This document shows positions 10,481 to 20,949 of a DNA stretch of 64,000 nt, in pieces. Position 1 is the first letter of the stretch. Each line of letters starts with the position of its first letter. Where the stretch lies: positions 218,824-282,823 of the forward strand of contig CAJNDS010002763.1 of the NCBI GenBank assembly GCA_905221605.1. Reading direction: 5' to 3'. This stretch comes from Symbiodinium natans. Its lineage: Eukaryota > Sar > Dinophyceae > Suessiales > Symbiodiniaceae. Under the pieces are notes generated by a model. The model was given only the letters and a program-made list of their open reading frames with translations, had not been told where the DNA came from and ran no database searches. The position numbers were made by a program, and so were the translations under genes.

Positions 10481-10699
10481 GTGCGAGCCCCCCATACACC
10501 AAACCCTGAAGCCCTTACCCTAAGCCCTGGCCCTGCTGCCGTAGCCCCCTAAACACCTAAACCAGCTACACCCCCAAACACCCTACCCGAAACCCTAAAG
10601 CCGGAACCCTAAACCCTGAACCCTAAACCCGAAACCCTAAACCCTAAACCCTGAACCCTCAGTCCTGAAGCCCGGAGTCGTCTGTCCTTGGGGCAACAG

Positions 10700-11445
10700 G
10701 ACTGGCCACTCAACGGGCATGGGCTCAATGGAGATTCTTCCCCATCCTCCCCTTTCAAACCGCCTCATGGCTGCTCACGACTGGGTTTAGGGTTGGGGGT
10801 TTGGCGTGTAGGGTGTAGGGTTTAGGGTTTAGGGTGTAGGGTTTAGGGTTGAGGGTTGAGGGTTCAGGGTTTAGGGTTTAGGGCTTCAGGGTCTCAGGTC
10901 TCAGGGTCTCAGGCTTTCAGGGGTTCAGGGTTTCAGGGTCTCAGGGTCTCAGGGTCTCAGGGTTTCAGGGTTTCAGGGTTTCAGGGTTTCAGGGTTTCAG
11001 GGTTTCAGGGTTTCAGGGTTTCAGGGTTTCAAGGCTTCAGGGGCTTGGGGCTTTCGGAGTTTTAGAGTTGTTTTTCCGGTTTGCAGAATTGGGGGGAAAG
11101 TGCAACACACTCGCTGACTGGTTGTAGGGTTCGCTGGGCGAGCGCAGGGCACGGTTTCGGGAGATTCTTCAAACTTTGAGCGATCTCGGGGGGGCCCGGA
11201 GTAGGCAAGAGTAGCCGTAGAAGTAGGGAGTTGTGGTGAGGAGTGTGGAGTGAGGAGGAGCCAAACTAACTGAACACGCTCACCCTAAACCCTAAGCGAA
11301 ATACTCGAAACCCCTAAACTGCAATGCCCACTAAGGCCTCAACCCTAAACCCCAAACCCCATACCCCAAACCCCAGCGCCCCAGGCCAGAGGCGTTGAAA
11401 CCCGAAGTTGCCAACTGGCACAGCCAGGCTCGGGCCCTTTTATAG
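10700..11445 (+). CDS. Two coding exons, unknown gene
   Basis: Exon 10700-10784 reads DWPLNGHGLNGDSSPSSPFK then PPHGCSRL; acceptor AACAG, donor GTTTAGGG. Exon 11385-11445 reads A R G V E T R S C Q L A Q P G S G P F I; acceptor CCCCAG after CCCCAAA repeats, donor GTTAAGGG. Between them a TTTAGGG/TTTCAGG array (10830-11045) and unique intron sequence. Whether they belong to one gene is unknown. Confidence 0.4.
10835..11045. repeat. TTTAGGG array turning into (TTTCAGGG)n
   Basis: Begins with TTTAGGG and GTGTAGGG, then a run of TCTCAGGG and about ten TTTCAGGG octamers. The ORF across it (GFRVSGFQGF repeats) is a by-product of the repeat, not a gene. Confidence 0.85.
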
Positions 11446-12018
11446 GTTAAGGGTGTAGGGTTTGGGTATATAAAGGGTATATAGGGTTCCCCAATGAAGG
11501 GCCTATCTTCAGGAACCTAAGGCTAGTGAGCGTGAGCGTGATTGTGAGCGTGAGTGTGAGTATGTCTGTCTTTGGGGAGGGGACTTTGAAAAGTGTAAAG
11601 TTGGGGGTTTACGGTTTCGGGTTTGAATCCCTAAGCCCTAAAACCCCGGTCCGGGGTTTGGTGATTTTTTTGGGGGCGGGGGGGGGGGGGGGGGGAAACA
11701 CCTCCGCCGAGAAGGGGGGGGGGGGGGGTCGAGACTGAAGGGTTGAAATCGGTTCTGACGATTTGCCGGACACCACCCCCCCTCCCCCTCGTCCCACCTT
11801 CTTTTCCGAGGGGCGCGAGCCACCGGAGCGAAAGAACCAAAACTGCAGGCACCAAAAAAGCATCGTATGATAAAGCAAGGTGACAAGAAGAAGAACAGGC
11901 TCATTACGAAGCTCCAATGCCACAAACAAAGCTCCCCGCCCCATCCCAAACCCTTGACCCCCTAAACCCTAAACCCTAAACCCTGAACCCTAAACCCTAA
12001 ACCCTACACCCTGAGCAG

Positions 12019-13850
12019 GTCAGGAGTATGCGCGAGGCCCTGTTGCGCTTGGAAAGCGACATGGCCGGCTACGAGGCCCGGAGCGTGGGCGTTGGGGGGT
12101 TTAGGGTTTAGGGTTTAGGGTTTAGGGTTTAGGGCTTAGGGCTTAGGGCTTAGGGCTCAGGGTTTAGGGTTTAGTCTTTAGGGTTTGGGGGGGTTTCTAA
12201 GGGCATTCAGGGAAGCCCTGTCTGGTACCCTATAGGTCCCAATCTGCCAGGGAAGATGGGTAGTTCTGAAATGAGGTTCCTTTCTTGGAACCTCAAAACA
12301 GAGTACGGCACCCTTAAAACCCCAAAAGTGACCCTAATTTAGAGAACCGCCCATCTATTTCCTTAGCATAGGAACCCCAAAAAAGGGACCCTAATGTAGA
12401 GAACTACCCAGCTATTTTAGTAGGTCGCCGAATGGTGGGCTTTTCTCTATGCTATTCTCGGGCTCAAGGTTCCCTTATAAGGTAACCAACCCCAAAGAAG
12501 GGTACCCTTATGATAATCTGGTTACTGGGCTACCAAGTTAGTCTACAACGTAGTCTAGGACCGGGAGTAGGCCCTCCTTTTTTTAGGGTTGGGGTTCCTT
12601 CATAATCCCCTTAAAACCAAAAAGGGTAATTACCCATTTTACTCCTAGCTCACTCCGGGGTCTAGTAGTATATTGCAATAGAGAGCCCCCACCAAGACCC
12701 ATGATTGTGTCAGCCCTCTTAGGAGCCTGGGATGCGGTAGCCATTTTCGGGGCTTAGGGTTTTGGGTTTTAGGGTTTTAGGGTTTAGGAGTTAGGGTATT
12801 GGGGTTTTAGGGTTTTAGGGTTTTGGATTTAGGGTTTAGGGTTTAGGAGTAGGGGAATTGTTGCACAGCTTGTAGGCCGTGAGGCGGTTTGCTTCCGGCC
12901 CTAAGGACTCCGAGCTTCGGGTCTTTGCTTCTCGAAGATCAGAGACCATGCTGTATGGCATTGGGCCAAACCCTAAACCCTAAACCCTAAACCCTAAACC
13001 CTAAACCCTAAACCCTAAACCCTAAATCAAACCCTATGGAAAGGTGGTTTAGGGTGAAGGGGCCGTTCCCTGAAGGACTCTACCGCTCTGCTTCAACAGC
13101 AGCATCTTCAGCAGGCAGCCCACTTTTGCTTTTTGGAGTTTTTGGGGCCTCCAAGATCCAACTACTACCGTCAGGGTTTAGGGTTTAGGATTTAGGATGT
13201 AGGTTTTAGGGTTTTAGGGGTTTGCACGGCCCAACTAGGACCCCGAAACTAGGAAATAGACCTTAGTTCAGGGTATAGGGTCCAGGGTTCAGGGTTTAGG
13301 GGACCCCTTGCGTACTCTAAGCTGTAGAGAAGAGGTTTAAGCCGGCCCCCCAAACCCTAAACCCTAAACTCGGGGCTGCCTGAGGATCGTCGGATCAGGT
13401 TCACCGCTCTTCCTACCAGGCCCTGCTGTTCAAGATCCGCACCCCACAACCCTATGCCGGAAAGGGTTTAGGGTTTAGGGTTAGGGTCCTTATGGACGAA
13501 CCCCCCCCCAAGGGATGCCATTTTCGGACAACCCCTACATGCTGAAGCAAGCCCAAGACGGGAGTGTCGAATCCCAGCTTCACAAATTCCACAAGTGTCC
13601 TTTATGAACTCACAGGTACACACTAAAGCCTGCCCCTTAGCTAAAAGGTAACCCCTAAAGCCCAAACCCTAAACCCCAAACCCCCCAAACCCCCCAAACC
13701 CCCCAAACCCCCCAAACCCCCCAAACCCTCCAAACCCCCAAACCCCCCAAACCCCCCAAACCCCCCAAACCCTATTGGCGATTGCTGTCAGGCCGAAACT
13801 CGTGTCGAAGATCTTTTCGCAAGCCGCTGCTGCCACCAATCAGCAACCAG
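12019..13850 (+). CDS. Four coding exons, unknown gene
   Basis: 12019-12098: VRSMREALLRLESDMAGYEA then RSVGVGG, helical and possibly coiled-coil. 13100-13175: QHLQQAAHFCFLEFLGPPRS then NYYRQ. 13399-13465: VHRSSYQALLFKIRTPQPYA then GK. 13792-13850: AETRVEDLFASRCCHQSATR. Every exon has CCCTAAA-type repeats on its left and a GTTTAGGG donor on its right. Phases do not join in one simple frame, so exons may be missing or belong to two genes. Confidence 0.45.
12195..12546. mobile_element. Inverted-repeat elements (families H and D) in tandem
   Basis: 12195-12425 holds the motifs TACGGCACCCTTAAAA, GACCCTAAT and TAGAGAAC(T/C), found again at 13990-14095 and 43478-43520. 12424-12546 is a family D copy whose right half reads AAGGTTCCCTTATAAGG, GGGTACCCTTATGATAATCT and TACTGGGCTACCAAG. 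Confidence 0.5.
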
Positions 13851-13950
13851 GTTTAGGGTTTAGGGTTTAGGGTTTAGGGTTTAGGGTTTAGGGTTTAGGG
13901 TTTAGGGTTTAGGGTTTAGGGTTTAGGGTTTAGGGTTTAGTTTAGGGTTT
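13668..13950. repeat. CCCCCCAAA array, then TTTAGGG array, around an exon
   Basis: (CCCCCCAAA)n at 13668-13773 on the left of the exon 13792-13850, and a 100-base TTTAGGG array directly on its right. A clear case of the inverted flanking pattern. Confidence 0.9.
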
Positions 13951-14543
13951 AGGGTTTGTCGAGTTCAGAGCGCAGGCCAATAGGGCAGTTCTCGAAAGCA
14001 GGGTCCCTTGTTGGGGTCCCCTGTCTAGTACGGCACCCTGAAAATAAGGACCCTACAAGGGGCCCGAATTTGGAGAACTACACAAATGAGGGAGCTATTT
14101 ACCCTAAACCCTAAACTCTAAACCCTGAAACCGGGGCTCTCGTTGGTTTCATTCTAGCCTTGGGCACTGGGTTTGGGGTTTGGGGTTTGGGGTTTAGGGC
14201 TTAGGGAATTAAACCCTAAACCCAGTACCCAAAGCTCCAACGAAGGAAGTAGTGCAACTCTGGCAAAGCAAAGCCCCGACTCGTGATCAAGAATGGAAGA
14301 TGCCTCTCTCTAAAAGCATCCACAAGGTCGCTGTCTTTTCGTTCTTTTTTCATTGGAGGGGGGGGGGTGGGGTGGGGGCAGGGGGGGGGGGGAGGGTTAG
14401 GGCTTTGGGTGGTCTATAAAGCCCAGGATTCCGGGTTCAGGGTTCGGTTAGGGTTTAGGGTCGTACGTGGCATCTCACACATTACTTTTTTTGAGCGCTG
14501 GACTCTCGAGGTTCCCCCGCGCGCCGAGCGCCGGAGCGGCTAG

Positions 14544-15664
14544 AAGCAAACGGCAAGAGCAAGCACAGCAGGGTGTGAAGGACCTCAACGGCGCTTGGAA
14601 GCTTGAGGTTTTAGGGTTTAGGGTTTAGGGTTTACGGTTTAGGGTTTAGGGCTTAAATCCACTCTTGGAGTCGCTGAAATTTCTGAGCGTACGGCTTGGA
14701 GCCGACATGCTCGCGTTCCGTGATATCATGAGGACCCTTAGGGGGGGGTAGGGGTTAGAGTTTAGGGTTTAGGGTTTAGGGTTTAGGGTTTAGGGTTTAG
14801 GGCTTAGGGCTTAGGGTTTAGGGTTTAGGGTTTAGAGTTTCGAGTTTAGCGCAAGTTGGGTTGTTCTCCCTTATACTAACAGTCCTTAATAGGGCTTCTC
14901 GGACCCCTTAGTAGAGTCCCCATTAAGGACTGCTAGGTAGTATAAGGGGGAACATCCCAAGCTTAGAGGTTCAATCCTTCCTTTTGAGGGGGGCCTTTCA
15001 AGGGATGATGGCTCGCACCCCTAAGGATGTACCCCTAAAGGTTCCCCTTAATATACTCCCAATGTTGCCCTTATATTCCCTTAGGGATCCTTAACAAGGG
15101 ACCCCAAAACCCAAGGGTACAACCTTAAGGGTCCAAGGTGGAACCCCTAGAGCCCTTGTGATTTTGGTCCGGCCGAGCCGGGCTGAAAAACTTTGAGCAA
15201 ACACCCAGCCCACGCTGCCCAAAAGGGCTTCCGTGCGCTGAAGGCACGCCTCCTTCCTTGCAAGGGGTTTAGGCTTAAGGGTTTAGGGTTTTTTGAAGTG
15301 CGGTTTGGGGTTTGGGGTTTGGGTTTTAGGGTTTAGGGGTTGAGGGTTGAGGGTTCAGGGCCCGGAAATTCGCAGGGAAGGAAAGAATCCGATTGGCAGA
15401 AAGTCGGTTTTCCATGCAGTAGAGCGGAGACATCGGGGAGTTGGTACAGCGTTCATCGTGATGTTTAAGAAGTGTTTTTGGCGCCTTGGCTTGACCCTGA
15501 ATCCTAAACCCTAAGCCCTAAACTAAACCCTATGCACTATAACCTATAAACCCTAAACCCGTCTGCATCAACACCCTCAGCGCTCCTCTTTGTGAAGCGA
15601 TGCTTCCTGCCTGTCATGTGGATCTCTTCTACCACCACACCCCCGGCTGGAGCCACACGGACAA
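14544..15664 (+). CDS. Four coding exons, unknown gene(s)
   Basis: 14544-14607: SKRQEQAQQGVKDLNGAWKL then E. 14671-14742: SLKFLSVRLGADMLAFRDIM then RTLR; strongly coding-like. 15209-15266: A H A A Q K G F R A L K A R L L P C K. 15581-15664: PLCEAMLPACHVDLFYHHTP then GWSHTD, with GC-rich third positions. Acceptors and GT donors are present at each. A family A element lies between the second and third. No family recognised. Confidence 0.45.
14755..14835. repeat. TTTAGGG array
   Basis: About eleven copies following the exon ending near 14742, with two CTTAGGG variants inside. Confidence 0.9.
14856..14960. mobile_element. Inverted-repeat element family A, copy 2
   Basis: TTGGGTTGTTCTCCCTTATA at the left and GTATAAGGGGGAACATCCCAA-type right end. 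The arms pair over about 40 bases (ACTAACAGTCCTTAATAGGG with its complement). No clear target duplication at this copy. 14960-15170 holds further degenerate palindromic sequence. Confidence 0.7.
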
Positions 15665-15984
15665 GTACCTAACCCTAAAGCCTAAACCCCAAGACCCTAT
15701 AAAACCTAAAACTCTCAAACCCTAAGCCCTAAAGCCCTAAAAGCCTAAAACCCCAAAACCCTAAACCCTAAAACCCAAAAACTTGGGCTTTAGGGTTTTA
15801 GGGTTTTAGCCTAACACCTCAAAACCCTAGAACCCTAAAACCCTAAACCTTAAGACCCTAAACCCTAACCCCCCCCCCCCCCCCCCCCTATTCAAAGGCA
15901 TCCCAAGTGTGTCCTTAAGAAAACTGGGATGCCAACCTGATGTGTCGGTTGAAGCGACCCTTGGAGACCATCAGCCCAGCATCC

Positions 15985-16099
15985 CTAAACCCTAAACCCT
16001 AAACCCTAAACCCTAAACCCTAAACCCTAAACCCTAAACCCTAAACCCTAAACCCTAAACCCTAAACCCTAAACCCTAAACCCTAAACCCTAAACCCTA
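15985..16099. repeat. CCCTAAA array
   Basis: Sixteen or so perfect copies placed just before the exon at 16127. Confidence 0.95.
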
Positions 16100-16126
16100 G
16101 GTTAGGGAACGCATATCAACCCACAG

Positions 16127-17612
16127 GTTCTTCTCGTTTCCCCTCTTCATTCAGGGATAGTCTGGAGTCTCCAACAGGTTTAGGCTTTAGGGTTTAGGGT
16201 TTAGGGTTCCCTGAATACAGAGTAGGCCCTGATTCCCCCTTTTTTTCAGAGTCGGTTCCCTTAAAAAGCCCTTTAAACCAAAACTTCGTCAAGGCAACAA
16301 CAGGGACTTTCCCTAGGTTTCTGGGAAACCTAGGATTCGCCTGGTATGGGTTTAGGGTTCAGGGTTTAGGGTTTAGAGCTTAGGGTTTAGGGTTTAGGGT
16401 TTAGGGCTTAGGGCTTAGGGCTTAGGGCTTAGGGTCTAAGGGTCCCTTAATATGGTCCCTTGCCATCTTTAAAGGGTTCTGAAGCAGGCCCTTGGGCTTG
16501 ACACTCTTACCTCCGTTGGGTTAGGGTGTAGGGTTTAGGGCTTTAGGGTTTTAGGGTTTTAGGGTTTTAGGGTTTAGGATGTATGGTTTAGGGTTTTAGG
16601 GTTTAGGGTTTAGGATTCAGGGTGTGTTGCGCTGGAAGGATGGGCTAGCGGAGAGAGAGATGACACGTGACTGGCGATCACTTGAAACATTGCATAGAGG
16701 CGGGCCAGTCAAAGCTGCTGGCGCCTGCTGAGCTGCGACTGCCAAGGTCCCCAGCCTGAAACCTAAACCCAAAACCCAAAACCCTAAACCCTAAACCCTT
16801 CAAACTCCCCTGTGACACCCGTGACAGTGTGCTAGGCCCACTCCTTGCGTGGCTTTGCTGGCTTTACGTAGTGGAAATAGTCCGCGCTAGTGGTTTTTCC
16901 TGAAGCTTCATATTATTTCACGTCTTTCTGTCGCGATCAAGCTGGGTATCCGTGTTGTCTTGCCCATAAGGCGGGGCCCGAGTGAACACCGATTAACGGC
17001 CACCTTCAGGCAAAGACATGTAGACATCCGTCCACATATTTTTTACATATACATATATATGTATATACATATATATATATATGTGTATACACACGTACAT
17101 ACCTACGTACGTAAACGCACACACACACACACACAGAGACACACGAGACCCTAAACCCTAAACCCTAAACCCAAAAGCCCCAACTCCGCCGGCCGCTTTT
17201 TCTTTCGGAGGACCGTGGCGAGAAGGGAACGGGCCCAACATCCGGCCGCCTTTTCATGTCTCGCCCCTCCCATAGGGTCCCATGTAACTGTAGAGTGGAC
17301 ACTTTGACCCAGAAGGGTTTAGGGTCTAGGGTTTGAGGTTTGGGGTTTAGGGTTTAGGGTTGGAAGGTTTCAGGTTGCACTAAACTTTGTAGTTTTACAG
17401 GGGTTCAGGGTTTAGCGTTTAACGGTTGGATTCCTATAAACCCTAAGCCCTAAACCCTAATCTCTTTTAGAGGCTTAAGGCCTTAGTAGTCCATGTAAGA
17501 GTAAAGGACCCTTTGGGACGTAGATGCCTGCTCACAACGCCTTGGCCGCGCATTTTGAGAGGACCTTCCGGGGCCCCTCAGACTCCACACTCCCCGCATC
17601 TCAGAAGATGTG
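16127..17612 (+). CDS. Four coding exons, unknown gene(s)
   Basis: 16127-16177: VLLVSPLHSGIVWSLQQ, 17 codons in phase 0. 16828-16867: (V) L G P L L A W L C W L Y, a hydrophobic stretch that could be part of a membrane helix, donor GTAGTG. 17211-17276: DRGEKGTGPTSGRLFMSRPS then HR, acceptor TTCGGAG after a pyrimidine tract. 17524-17612: MPAHNALAAHFERTFRGPSD then STLPASQKM. Each has CCCTAAA to the left or TTTAGGG to the right, usually both. The joins are not established. Confidence 0.45.
17045..17145. repeat. AT and CA microsatellites
   Basis: (AT)n with GTATAC interruptions followed by (AC)n, inside intron sequence. Confidence 0.9.
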
Positions 17613-17795
17613 GTTCAGGGTTTTAGGGTTTAGTGTTTGTGGGTAAGGGATTAGGGTCTAACCCTAAACCCTAAACCCTAAACCCTAAACCCTAAGGGAT
17701 TAGGGTCTAGGGGGAGGGGTCCTACTTCCTAAACCCTGAGCCCCAAACCTTAAACTCTTAAACCCAGCTTTGAAGCACGGGTTGCGCGTTACCTA

Positions 17796-17898
17796 GTAGT
17801 CCGGTTGGGAGACTTCAAACGGGCTTAGGGCTTAGGGTTATCCCAAGGTAGTCCGGTTGGGAGACTTCAAAGGGGTTTAGGGTTTAGGGCTATCCCAA
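17796..17898. repeat. Tandem duplication of a 51-base unit
   Basis: Two copies starting TAGTCCGGTTGGGAGACTTC and ending ATCCCAA, each containing two TTAGGG motifs. They differ at a few T/C positions in the TTAGGG part. Confidence 0.8.
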
Positions 17899-17936
17899 AA
17901 AACCCAAAAGTCAAGAACTACTGCTTAGCTCTCCAG

Positions 17937-18305
17937 CCCAGTGGGTTCCCTCGAGAGCCAAGATGATGCTGGCATCCTGCACAGTGTCTGTGTGCCGCTG
18001 CTAAGAAGCAGCAGCAACCGGACCACCCCCTGTGGCTTGCCCAAGTGGCGGGCCCACCCGTCCTCCCCACCCGAATCTTGTGAATCGGGGCTTTCGCCAT
18101 CTTATGATGGTGTGACTTTTATGACAAGGGCTTCGGTCGCGAAGAGAAGAATGCAACCCAACTCACCTTACCGTGGACCGGTGGAGGAGTAAACCCTAAC
18201 CCCTAAACCCTAAACCCTAAACCCTAAGCCCTAAACCCTAAACCCTAAACGGTGGAGGAGGTGGGCCCGAACACACCATCTCAAATCGGCGCTGGGTGCG
18301 GCAAT
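17937..18305 (+). CDS. Coding exon split by a 71-base telomere-repeat intron
   Basis: 17937-18186 is open for 83 codons (starting P V G S L E S Q D D A G, serine- and proline-rich, ending YRGPVE) and 18258-18305 continues EVGPNTPSQIGAGCGN. Between them lie 60 bases of CCCTAAA-type repeat flanked by an 11-base direct duplication CGGTGGAGGAG (18179-18189 and 18250-18260). Unspliced, the repeat gives an immediate in-frame TAA. Removing 18187-18257 as a GA-AG intron restores the uninterrupted frame exactly. The product is not recognised. Confidence 0.6.
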
Positions 18306-18386
18306 GTTCTGGAGGATTAATTGCTAGTGCGTTTAGGCGTTTAGAAGATATATGTCCATCTGCTTGTGCCTGCATGCATATGCGGG

Positions 18387-18389
<3 letters not shown>

Positions 18390-18428
<39 letters not shown>

Positions 18429-18880
18429 ATATATATAGGTATGTCTATATATATATATATCTATCTATCGATCTATCTATCTATCTATCTATCTGTGTGT
18501 GTGTGTGTGTGCGGGTGGGTGGGTGGGTGGGTGGGTGGGTGGGTAGGTGGGTGTGTCTGTGTGTGTCTGTGTGTCTCTGTGTGTCTCTGTGTGTCTCTGT
18601 GTGTCTCTGTGTCTCCCTGTGTCTCTCTGTGTCTCTCTGTGTCTCTCTGTGTCTCTCTGTGTCTCTGCGTCTCTCTGCGTCTCTGTGTCTCTGTGTCTTT
18701 GTGTCTCTGTGTCTCTCTGTGTCTCTCTGTGTCTCTCTGTGTCTGTGTCTGTGTGTGTGTGTGTCTCTGTGTGTATCATCTGCACTTGCGCATGTACATG
18801 TACATGTATATGTACATGTACATATATCTGAAAATGAACGTATATATATATATATGTATATGATTTATTTGAATCTGTCC
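18390..18880. repeat. Composite microsatellite
   Basis: In order: (AT)n, (ATCT)n, (GGGT)n, then a long TGTGTCTC/TCTGTG region to about 18770, then ACATGT and (AT)n. It gives long spurious ORFs on both strands rich in Cys/Val/Ser or Thr/Asp/Arg. Low complexity, not genes. Confidence 0.95.
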
Positions 18881-19042
18881 GTGTCTGAATGCCTGTATAT
18901 ATCCTTTACATGTACATCTTGCTCTTGGCCCCGATGAGGTTTTGACAAGCACCTTTAGAAGTCGTTCGAACCCTAAACCCTAAACCCTAAAGCCTACATC
19001 CTAAACCCTGAACCCTGAACCCCGAAAAATTGCGGTCCTCAG

Positions 19043-19177
19043 GGAGCATGTCTTGCACAGGCGCGCGTAGAATTGTTTTCCTCATGCAATGTTGGCTGCT
19101 GCTGCATTGTTCCCAGACACCGGCGAGCTCCAACAAAATGCACGGGATGCGTGTTCGGACTCTCTGACCTCATCTAA
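19043..19177 (+). CDS. Possible terminal exon, unknown
   Basis: Acceptor GTCCTCAG after CCCTGAA repeats; 44 codons starting GACLAQARVELFSSCNVGCC and ending FGLSDLI with a TAA stop. Other frames of the same exon are partly open, so the frame is uncertain. Confidence 0.3.
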   Translation, partial: GACLAQARVELFSSCNVGCCCIVPRHRRAPTKCTGCVFGLSDLI

Positions 19178-19267
19178 CGTATCATAATGCACAGAGTCAC
19201 GAATTTCGAAGTCATACTTACTGGTTTAGGGTAACACGAAGTCCTATAAACCTTAAACTCCCCCAAC

Positions 19268-19370
19268 TTGGGATGTTCCCCCCTATACTAACAGTCCTTC
19301 CGAGGGAATACGGTACCCCCTATTATAAGCCCTATTAAGGGCTGATAGTATATAAGAGGGAACATCCCAA
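19268..19370. mobile_element. Inverted-repeat element family A, copy 3
   Basis: TTGGGATGTTCCCCCCTATA to AAGAGGGAACATCCCAA. Its last 16 bases recur at 19786-19801 on the far side of the CCCTATAAA satellite. Confidence 0.75.
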
Positions 19371-19801
19371 CCCTAAACCCTAAATCCTAAACCCGAAGCC
19401 CTAAACCCGAAACCCTATAAACCCTATAAACCCTATAAACCCTATAAACCCTATAAACCCTATAAACCCTATAAACCCTATAAACCCTATAAACCCTATA
19501 AACCCTATAAACCCTATAAACCCTATAAACCCTATAAACCCGATAAACCCTATAAACCCTATAAACCCTATAAACCCTATAAACCCTATAAACCCTATAA
19601 ACCCTATAAACCCTATAAACCCTATAAACCCTATAAACCCTATAAACCCTATAAACCCTATACCCTATAAACCCTATAAACCCTATAAACCCTATAAACC
19701 GTATAAACCCTATAAACCCTATACCCTATACCCTATAAACCCTATAAACGCTATAAACCCTATAAACCCTAAACCCTAAACCCTAAAGAGGGAACATCCC
19801 A
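19371..19801. repeat. CCCTATAAA nonamer satellite between a 16-base duplication
   Basis: About 40 copies of a 9-base variant of the telomere-like unit, with a few CCCTATA and CCGTATAAA variants, bounded by CCCTAAA at both ends. AAGAGGGAACATCCCA occurs at 19354-19369 and again at 19786-19801, so the whole 416-base array sits inside a duplication of the end of element A. Confidence 0.9.
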
Positions 19802-19848
19802 GCCCCCACCCCTGAAAGCAAGCTCAAAATACGAACCAAACTCTGCAG

Positions 19849-19902
19849 GTTCCGATCACGTGGCCTTGTGGGCCGCCACGATCGGATTCGAGGTTCCTCA
19901 AA
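19849..19902 (+). CDS. Short coding exon, unknown
   Basis: Best frame reads S D H V A L W A A T I G F E V P Q S. Acceptor CTCTGCAG, donor GTTTAGGG. G/C-rich third positions favour the + strand. Confidence 0.45.
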
Positions 19903-20036
19903 GTTTAGGGTTTAGGGTTTAGGGTTTAGGGTTTTGTGGGTGGTTATGGTTGCTAGCTTCGGCATTTGTTGCGGTGTTCGCAGTTTCTTTGCTTTGTTGC
20001 GATTGTTCGAGGGTGCTGTGGGGTTTTGGCATGCTG

Positions 20037-20410
20037 ACTGCTAGAGCCCCTAAAATCCCCTAAACGCCACACCCCAAGCCGCAAGCGCGCGCACGATGTC
20101 CGAATGCTGACAGCTTTGAAGCCAGCACCATCAAGGCCCGAAAAAAACCCTACAAAGGGACTCCTACACCCCCCCCCCCCCCCCCCCCCCCAGCATCACA
20201 AGTGCTTACCAGGTTTTGGTTCATGGTGTACGGGTTCGAGGCGCAGCCTAAATCCCTTAAGCCTTTAGTGTAGATTCAGGGGCACCCTCCCAAACCCTAA
20301 ACCCTGAACCCTGTCGACCCTAACTCCTGAACCCCCGCTCTGCCTTACTCCTAAACCGTAAACCCGAAACCCGAAACCCTAAACAAACCCTAAGCCCCAA
20401 AACCATTTCG
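20037..20410. other. Intron-like stretch with poly-C tract and one possible small exon
   Basis: A run of about 22 C at 20169-20190 is followed by CAG and then a pyrimidine-poor region; FWFMVYGFEAQPK at about 20212-20250 is open but lacks a clear donor. CCCTAAA-type repeats follow. Confidence 0.3.
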
Positions 20411-20413
20411 AAG

Positions 20414-20467
20414 GCAGCGCGCCTCCGCGGCGGCGACCATGCGCGCCGCTTCTGCGAGGCTGCAAGG
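20414..20467 (+). CDS. Short coding exon, unknown
   Basis: 18 codons in phase 0: AARLRGGDHARRFCEAAR. Acceptor TTCGAAG preceded by CCCTAAA/AACCCTAAG, donor GTTGGGGG followed by TTTAGGG and TTTGGGG. Very GC-rich. Confidence 0.45.
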
Positions 20468-20949
20468 GTTGGGGGTTTAGGGTTTGGGGTTTGGGGTTTG
20501 GGGTTTGTGGGCCCCGAGGTTTAGGGTTTAGGCTGGAGAGTTTAGGGTTTAGGGCTTCGAGGGCTTTTCGGGTTTAGGTTTTTTTGGGTTTGGTGCTGAG
20601 GGCTTAGGGTTTTCAGGGAGCTCAGGGGCTCTGCCTGCTGAGTAATATGATCATCATGAACCCTAAAACCTATACCCTAAACCCGGAGAAGTTAATTATG
20701 CTTTGTAAAAAGTCCGTTAGAACAACCGCAAAGGGTACCCTATACACAGTCTTGGGTTACGGGGAACCTCCCCTAAGCCCCAAAAAACCTCGGCCTGTAG
20801 CATCCTATGCCTTTCGCCAAGGATCCCCTCCATATTCCTACTCAAACTTATGTCGAACGGGTGCTAAGGTGGCAACTTGTAACCCTGACCCCGCAACCCT
20901 AAACCGTAAACCCTAAACCCTAAGCCCAAATGCATCATGGTCCTTCCAG

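Noticed and set aside
11609-11949. Overlapping minus-strand ORFs of 74-111 codons
   Set aside because: They run through poly-G/poly-C tracts and a CCCTAAA block; Pro-rich in every frame, no splice logic.
12733-12750. Dinoflagellate spliced-leader relic (GGTAGCCATTTTCGGGG)
   Set aside because: Only about 11 bases match the known leader, with no following exon, so chance is likely. No complete leader gene was found in the window.
16620-16760. Unique GC-rich stretch as an exon
   Set aside because: It has TTTAGGG on its left and CCCTAAA on its right, the orientation of an intron interior, and no frame with good splice sites.
18296-18937. The longest ORF in the window (213 codons) and its antisense partner
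   Set aside because: It is a translation of AT, GGGT and TGTGTCTC microsatellites; the composition is almost only Cys, Val, Ser, Leu, Ile and Tyr.
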